From an uncultured Clostridium sp. (GTDB lineage Bacteria; Bacillota; Clostridia; TANB77; CAG-508), in contig CAUBRZ010000023.1 of NCBI GenBank assembly GCA_958438515.1, positions 1 through 19,181 of the forward strand: a DNA stretch of 19,181 nucleotides, read 5' to 3'. Made by a program: the position numbers and the translations under genes. Below the pieces are notes generated by a model that was given only the letters and a program-made list of their open reading frames with translations, did not search any database and was not told the DNA's origin. Shown here in pieces: positions 14,825 through 19,181 of the stretch; within the stretch, counting starts at the first letter, position 1; every line of letters starts with the position of its first letter.

Positions 14825-16459
14825 ATGAAACAATTAATTGCATTATTAAAAGCAATAATGTCTCAAGACATGAATTTATTTAAATATAAAACTAAAAGTA
14901 ATTCATCATATGCCACAAAAGTTATAATGCCATTGACACTTGCAATAATTTTTATGTGTGCTATAGGAACATATTTTTATATTTTCGCAACAGAACTTTC
15001 AAAAATGAATTTAACATATATAATGCTTACATTTGCAATGATAGTTCCTTGTCTATTTACACTAATAGAAGGAATATATAAAACACAAGGAATATTATTT
15101 GAGACTAAAGACAACAATTTGCTATTTGCATTACCTATAAAGAAATCAAGAATAATTTTTGCAAGATTATTCAAACTATATGTATTTCAATATTTATATA
15201 ATTTATTATTTATATTACCTGCATATATAATATATATCTATTTTGAACATCCAGCATTAAGTTTTTATATAATATCATTTATTATGACTTTTTTACTACC
15301 TATAATACCAACAGTAATAGCTTGTTTTTTAGGGTTTATAGTTAAAAATATATCAGTAAAATTTAAATCTAAGAAAATTATTCAGACATCATTTACAATG
15401 ATAATTTTTCTTGGTATATTTTACTTGTCATTTAATACAGATAGAATAATTGACAACTTACTAAATAATGCAAATGATATAAATGATATTATTTCAAAAA
15501 TATATTATCCAGTAGGGGAATATATTAGATTAATACAAAAATTTGATATATTTGATTTATTAAAATTATTACTAATAAATATTATTCATTTAATTTTATT
15601 TGTTATTATTACAAGTAAGCACTATTTTACTATAATATCTAAATCTTCAGAAAATGGTTCATCAAGAAATATAGTAAGCAAACGAAAAAGCAAAAATATA
15701 AAAGTAGAAACAAAAAATAAAATGTCAGCTTTAATATCAAAAGAGCTAAAAAGATATTTTTCTTCAACAGTTTATATGACCAATACATTAATAGGTTTAG
15801 TTATAATGATTATAGGAACAATTGCAATATGTGTAAACTTAAACGGAACATTTAACATGATTACAGAAGGAGAAGAATTGGGAGTCGATATAAATCAGAT
15901 TTTAGAGCTTATGCCAAAAATATTTTTTGGTCTTGTTGTTTTCATGTCTTCTATGACTTCTATAACATCATCTTCTATATCAATAGAAGGAAAAAGTTTT
16001 AATATAACCAAAAGTTTGCCAGTAAATCCTGAAGAAGTATTACTTTCAAAGGTTTTAAGCAGTAACCTAATTACCATACCAGTTATACTTTTGTGTGACA
16101 TAATATTTTTTATTTCATTTGAAGTACAAATATTTGATATTGTTGCAATATTAATAATATCATTAGTTATGCCAACATTAACAGCAATAATAGGATTATT
16201 TGCTAATTTAAAGTATCCAAAAATGAATGCAACATCAGACACAGAAGTAGTAAAGCAAAGTGCAAGTTCAATGATTTCTGTGCTTGGTGGAATGTTAATC
16301 TCTATATTTTTAATAGGAATATTAGTTTTTGCATCAAATATAATTAATATAAATATTGCAATAGTAATTGAATTAATAATTATATGTATCATTACAATAA
16401 GTTTATGGAATATATTAAAAAAATACGGAAATAAAAGATTTAAAGAAATTATTATATAA
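14825..16459 (+). CDS. ABC transporter permease, exporter type
   Basis: A 544-residue integral membrane protein with roughly 11 or 12 hydrophobic helices. These include a pair near residues 38-80, a cluster at 115-205, one at 245-260, and a second set from about 318 to 540. A basic cytoplasmic loop at about 275-300 (SKRKSKNIKVETKNK) divides the two halves. It is longer than a standard ABC-2 half and resembles the large putative ABC exporter permeases of Firmicutes. ATG 14825 follows the ATPase stop codon without a gap, and its GGAGG lies inside the ATPase gene. The two surely form one transporter. No in-frame CGG is present, although CGG occurs in other phases (AAC GGA, TAC GGA). Confidence 0.88.
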   Translation: MKQLIALLKAIMSQDMNLFKYKTKSNSSYATKVIMPLTLAIIFMCAIGTYFYIFATELSKMNLTYIMLTFAMIVPCLFTLIEGIYKTQGILFETKDNNLLFALPIKKSRIIFARLFKLYVFQYLYNLLFILPAYIIYIYFEHPALSFYIISFIMTFLLPIIPTVIACFLGFIVKNISVKFKSKKIIQTSFTMIIFLGIFYLSFNTDRIIDNLLNNANDINDIISKIYYPVGEYIRLIQKFDIFDLLKLLLINIIHLILFVIITSKHYFTIISKSSENGSSRNIVSKRKSKNIKVETKNKMSALISKELKRYFSSTVYMTNTLIGLVIMIIGTIAICVNLNGTFNMITEGEELGVDINQILELMPKIFFGLVVFMSSMTSITSSSISIEGKSFNITKSLPVNPEEVLLSKVLSSNLITIPVILLCDIIFFISFEVQIFDIVAILIISLVMPTLTAIIGLFANLKYPKMNATSDTEVVKQSASSMISVLGGMLISIFLIGILVFASNIININIAIVIELIIICIITISLWNILKKYGNKRFKEIII

Positions 16460-16534
16460 GGTAACTGGCATGCAAAACTTTTGTATTAACTACAACATTT
16501 ATAATTAATGATGAAAAACAAATATAACAAAATT

Positions 16535-16562
16535 AGAACATACAAACAAGTATGTTCTTTTA
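16535..16562 (+). terminator. Terminator after the ABC permease gene
   Basis: AGAACATAC (16535-16543) and GTATGTTCT (16550-16558) form a perfect stem with a 6-base loop, followed by TTTTAT. Confidence 0.85.
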
Positions 16563-16606
16563 TATTAATTTTGGTATTAATAATTTTATTTAAATGTTAT
16601 AATTGC

Positions 16607-16636
16607 TTGAAAAAATAATTAACTAAATGATATAAT
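16607..16636 (+). promoter_or_regulatory. Sigma-A promoter of the anchored unknown gene
   Basis: TTGAAA (16607-16612) and TATAAT (16631-16636) are separated by 18 bases, 35 bases before the start codon. Confidence 0.6.
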
Positions 16637-16671
16637 TATAAATAGTAAAAGAACAAAAGGGAGTGATTTTT

Positions 16672-17322
16672 ATGAAAAAAATTTTAAAAATAGTAGGAGT
16701 TATAATATTACTAATTATTTTAGTCGCATTGATTCATACATTAAGAAATTTTATAATAGTACAAAAATTAAATAAGAATTTTGCAAAATATGAATCAAGT
16801 TCAAATTATAATATAAAAATACATTCTGTACAAGAGGAAACAACTGTAGATGTGGACCATTATAAAAAAGATAATAGACAAGTAACAATACTAAAGAGAT
16901 ATTATAAAGATGAAGAAAATAAAATGTCTGCTTATAATAATGGAGATAAAATAGATATATTTTGGGAAACAAACAATTATAAAACAGCACAGTTAGATGC
17001 TAATGCTATGATAGAAATAGGATTATATAATGGATTAGAAGCAGATAATAGTTGGCAAACACTACTATCTTGTATATGTGCAAAAATAAGAAGTACAACA
17101 TATAATGAAAAAGAATGTTATTATATTGACAATTTCTTTTCGCCTAAAACAATGTCAGGAACAGATACAAACAAACTATATATAGAAAAAGAAACCGGTT
17201 TATGTATAAAATTAATTGTGGATAATCAAACAAGTCAGAAGGAATATAACTTTGAAAATGTAGATGATACTGTATTTGAAGAACCAGACATAACTCAATA
17301 TACATTGCAAGAAAATAAATAA
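16672..17322 (+). CDS. Membrane-anchored extracytoplasmic protein of unknown function
   Basis: A 216-residue protein with a basic start and one N-terminal hydrophobic helix (about residues 5-28), then a soluble domain presumably outside the membrane. There is no lipobox cysteine, so it is a signal-anchor or cleaved secreted protein rather than a lipoprotein. The domain alternates short beta-like segments (VDVDHYKKDNRQVTILKRYY, KLYIEKETGLCIKLIVDNQ, EYNFENVDD) in a way that recalls LolA/LppX-like or outer-surface beta-sheet domains, but I cannot assign a family. ATG 16672 is chosen because GGGAG is 8 bases upstream. The GTG at 16663 overlaps that site. It is monocistronic between a terminator and a palindrome. 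Confidence 0.75.
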   Translation: MKKILKIVGVIILLIILVALIHTLRNFIIVQKLNKNFAKYESSSNYNIKIHSVQEETTVDVDHYKKDNRQVTILKRYYKDEENKMSAYNNGDKIDIFWETNNYKTAQLDANAMIEIGLYNGLEADNSWQTLLSCICAKIRSTTYNEKECYYIDNFFSPKTMSGTDTNKLYIEKETGLCIKLIVDNQTSQKEYNFENVDDTVFEEPDITQYTLQENK

Positions 17323-17362
17323 AAAACACTCGAAGTTTTAATAATTTTTATAAATAGTTTAT

Positions 17363-17390
17363 ACAGGAGATATTAATTAATATCTCTTGT
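17363..17390. terminator. 28-base near-perfect palindrome, possible weak terminator
   Basis: ACAGGAGATATTAA and TTAATATCTCTTGT abut with one mismatch and are followed by AATTTT. It could terminate the preceding gene or be a protein-binding site. The T-run is weak. Confidence 0.45.
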
Positions 17391-17469
17391 AATTTTAGAT
17401 GTATATAGTTATTGTAAAGATAAAAAATATATATTATATTTAAAAATTAAATAAATTTTAGAAAAAGTC

Positions 17470-17500
17470 TTGACTTGGAGTTAGGTCTAAGTGATATATA
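17470..17500 (+). promoter_or_regulatory. MerR-family-type promoter and operator
   Basis: TTGACT (17470-17475) and TATATA (17495-17500) are held apart by 19 bases, the over-long spacing typical of MerR-activated promoters. The spacer region carries an imperfect dyad, ACTTGGAG...GTCTAAGT, as in NmlR/AdhR-like operators. No merR gene is in the window. Confidence 0.55.
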
Positions 17501-17519
17501 AAAATTAAGGAGGTAAAAA

Positions 17520-17680
17520 ATATAAAAGTATTAGTTAAGTATAATTAGTACTCTAGAAGAAAATAATAAAAAAGTCAAGAAAAGAGGTTGTTTTAAAATG
17601 TATTTAGAAAATATAAATGGACCAGAAGATATTAAAGAGTTAAAACATCTTTAGATGAAATAGATGAATGGATATTTAAT
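17520..17680 (+). pseudogene. Decayed coding remnant behind the MerR-type promoter
   Basis: After AAGGAGG (17507-17513) the expected start reads ATA instead of ATG and is followed by KVLVKYN and a stop. A neighbouring frame continues STLEENNKKVKKRG. Together these faintly recall a flavodoxin start (MKVLVVYYS-LEGN). A further piece, ATG 17599 with MYLENINGPEDIKELK, runs into a stop and needs a one-base change to reach LDEIDEWIFNN. I regard it as debris and do not assign a function with confidence. Confidence 0.35.
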
Positions 17681-17728
17681 AACTAATATTTATCATAAAA
17701 AACATGAAAGAGAGGGACTTTATAGTAT

Positions 17729-18259
17729 ATGTTTATACAAGAATATAATTCACCCGAAGGCTATTCTAATATTAAAATGAGCAGTGATGGAACTTATTTA
17801 ACTGGTCTTTGGTTTGAAAACTCAAAGGATTCTTACAAACACAAATATAATTTTGAAAAAAAAGATTTACCAATATTTGATAAAACAATCAACTGGTTGG
17901 ACATTTATTTTAGTGGTGAAAATCCAAACTTTACACCTGAATATAAAATAGAAAATTTAACATCTTTTAGAAGGCAAGTTATAGATATTATGAATAGAAT
18001 TTCTTATGGTAAAGTTATTACCTATAATGATATAGCAAAAGAAATAGCAAGCTCAAGAGGAATAAAAAGAATGTCTGCACAAGCAGTTGGAGGTGCTGTT
18101 GGTTGGAATCCAATTTGTATAATTATTCCATGTCATAGAGTTGTTGGTGCAAATGGTAATTTAACTGGATATGGTGGTGGTATCCAAAATAAAATAAGAT
18201 TATTACAACACGAAAAGCATAATATGGATAAATTTACTATTCCTAAAAATATAATATAA
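17729..18259 (+). CDS. ogt: Methylated-DNA--protein-cysteine methyltransferase
   Basis: A 176-residue suicide repair enzyme that moves the alkyl group of O6-alkylguanine (and O4-alkylthymine) to its own cysteine. The C-terminal domain (about 77-162) is typical: FRRQVIDIMNRISYGKVITY, then the helix-turn-helix with MSAQAVGGAVGWNP, and the active-site IIPCHRVVGANGNLTGYGGG with acceptor Cys135 in PCHR. The usual arginine finger before AVG is Gln118, a substitution also common in Clostridial relatives. The N-terminal domain (1-75) is poorly conserved, as expected. A weak GAGAGGG lies about 12 bases before ATG 17729. The upstream MerR-type promoter may have driven this gene after loss of the first gene, which is inference. 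Confidence 0.93.
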   Translation: MFIQEYNSPEGYSNIKMSSDGTYLTGLWFENSKDSYKHKYNFEKKDLPIFDKTINWLDIYFSGENPNFTPEYKIENLTSFRRQVIDIMNRISYGKVITYNDIAKEIASSRGIKRMSAQAVGGAVGWNPICIIIPCHRVVGANGNLTGYGGGIQNKIRLLQHEKHNMDKFTIPKNII

Positions 18260-18280
18260 CTCTCTAAATGAAATAACATA

Positions 18281-18318
18281 AAAAAACAGTAGAAAAAATT
18301 ATTTTTCCACTGTTTTTT
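18281..18318. terminator. Terminator after the methyltransferase gene, probably bidirectional
   Basis: The arms 18281-18297 and 18302-18318 pair around a 4-base loop with one mismatch (core ACAGT / ACTGT), with A-run and T-run flanks. It lies between two convergent genes. Confidence 0.75.
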
Positions 18319-18341
18319 TATTGTTTTACCAAGAAAATTTT

Positions 18342-18596
18342 TTAAGAAACGTACTGCATTAATCTTCCAAAACAATCAATTCCAAGTGCTTTTAATTCAC
18401 TTGATAAATGTTCTTGGAAAACTTTAAATAATGCTTCTTCATCCTGATAGATATAATAAGAATGTGGCCCACTTTTAATTTTAGTACCAACTTTCTTTGC
18501 ATTCATTATAAATGAAGACATTCCTTTTTCTGAATTTTTTATTTTCCGATAAATTTCCTCTATATCAGAGGTTAAAAGATAAGCGTCTCTGCACAT
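18342..18596 (-). CDS. Small unrecognised protein with an in-frame CGG codon
   Basis: An 84-residue soluble protein with a good AAAGGAGG (18606-18613) nine bases before its ATG. I do not recognise the family. Composition is mixed and coding-like, with SGPHSYYIYQDEEALFKVF in the middle and LKALGIDCFGRLMQY at the end. It contains CGG as codon 17 (18546-18548, minus strand; IEEIYRKIKNSEK). Here the in-frame reading as one amino acid keeps the frame open, whereas skipping the C would give YGK and an immediate stop. It is thus the one in-frame CGG in the window that does not behave like the five shift sites. It lies next to a dead transposase, so it could be a recent arrival or a decaying gene. 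Confidence 0.6.
   Translation of the reverse strand: MCRDAYLLTSDIEEIYRKIKNSEKGMSSFIMNAKKVGTKIKSGPHSYYIYQDEEALFKVFQEHLSSELKALGIDCFGRLMQYVS
18546..18548 (-). other. In-frame CGG that does not mark a shift
   Basis: On the minus strand, GAA ATT TAT CGG AAA ATA AAA stays open when read in triplets. A +1 skip would give GGA AAA TAA, a stop. Confidence 0.7.
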
Positions 18597-18752
18597 ATTG
18601 CACGACCTCCTTTAAAAATTAGTATACATTTATAATAACATGCTTCGTATATTATGTCAATAGAAGCTTTCCTTAAATTATGAATAACTTATGATATGAT
18701 CACCCCATAAAAATAATTTATGAAAAGTTCACCCCCATGATATAATGGAGGT

Positions 18753-19181
18753 ATGAGAACAGAAATACAGTAAAAGTCGCAGCAGATAGGTTAGGTTTTT
18801 CAGAGCGCTATGTTAAAAAATTGAAAGCGAGGTATAAAAAATTAGGCGCTTCATCCATGTTACATGGAAATTGTGGAAGACAACCAAAACATACAATAGA
18901 TGCAGAAACCAAAAGTAAAATTATTGAGATATGGAAACAACCAGAATATGAAGAATGTAATTTTAAACACTTTCAGGAATTTTTAAAGGAAGATTATAAT
19001 ATTACAATAAGTTAACAGCTTTATATAATTTATTACATCAAAAAGGATATAAAAGCCCCAGAAAGCACAAAAAAATTAAAGTACATAATAGACGTAAATA
19101 ACGTTCTTCAGCAGGTGAACTTTTACAAGTTGATGGTACACCATTTCAATTCTTTTATGGAGACGATAAAATGTATTGTTT
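18753..19181 (+). pseudogene. Decayed transposase (DDE integrase type, ISNCY-like), cut by the window edge
   Basis: Three reading frames together give a transposase start: a helix-turn-helix region VKVAADRLGFSERYVKKLKA, a linker GNCGRQPKHTIDAETKSKI, then LTALYNLLHQKGYKSPRKHK and GELLQVDGTPFQFFYGDD, whose Asp in QVDG is probably the first catalytic residue. The layout resembles ISNCY-family transposases. It is broken three times: the frame at ATG 18753 stops at 18771 unless one base is added, TAA at 19013-19015 implies one lost base, and TAA at 19099-19101 is an in-frame stop. These are base losses and a nonsense change, with no CGG involved, so this is ordinary decay. The left end of the element may lie near 18727-18740 (AGTTCACCCCCATG). 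Confidence 0.75.

Larger units (their letters stand above)
17323..17728. other. 406-base gap with a palindrome, a MerR-type promoter and decayed coding remnants
   Basis: No intact gene is present. The gap holds a 28-base palindrome (17363-17390), a MerR-like promoter (17470-17500), a strong AAGGAGG (17507-17513) with no proper start codon after it, and short open pieces up to about 17680 that need several repairs to join. Confidence 0.6.

Noticed and set aside
17599..17680. Remnant of dxs (deoxyxylulose-phosphate synthase) start, suggested by MYLENINGPEDIKELK
   Set aside because: The resemblance covers only about 16 residues of a simple charged sequence and is not enough for an assignment.

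Overview
The window is very AT-rich, densely coded DNA from a low-GC Gram-positive bacterium, most likely an anaerobic member of the Clostridia. It has strong AGGAGG-type ribosome binding sites, a sortase with an LPxTG substrate, SipW-type signal peptidase, YhgE/Pip exporter, a dipicolinate synthase subunit (spore formation) and a class A penicillin-binding protein. I cannot name the species.

Layout. 1-1940: the 3' end of thrS and the GTPase ychF. 1941-4490: a cell-surface block holding an LPxTG protein, a convergent sortase, an unrecognised 144-residue protein and a SipW-like signal peptidase. 4489-7208: a TetR regulator divergent from a YhgE/Pip membrane protein, with palindromes between them. 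7226-8339: a divergent Fe/Mn superoxide dismutase and a broken unknown gene. 8424-9927: dipicolinate synthase subunit B and a CmpB-type membrane protein. 9934-11361: a YneA-like LysM protein behind LexA-like boxes, and a convergent XerC/D recombinase. 11537-16459: a class A PBP and a two-gene ABC exporter. 16672-18259: an anchored unknown protein, a decayed stretch behind a MerR-type promoter, and an O6-alkylguanine methyltransferase. 18342-19181: a small unknown gene and a dead transposase at the window edge.

The outstanding observation is translational. Four conserved genes (ychF, dpaB, the CmpB-like gene and the class A PBP) are interrupted by +1 shifts, five in all because the PBP has two. 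Every shift lies exactly at an in-frame CGG codon. Leaving out the C and reading the next three bases (GGN, glycine) restores the protein, usually inside a conserved motif and with the length expected of the family. None of the uninterrupted family-recognisable genes contains an in-frame CGG, while seven CGG trinucleotides in other codon phases disturb nothing. The simplest biological reading is that CGG has lost its normal arginine decoding here, and that ribosomes pass it by a +1 shift or read CGGN as a four-base glycine codon. One small unrecognised gene at 18342-18596 has an in-frame CGG that does not fit. Sequence or assembly error cannot be excluded from one window.
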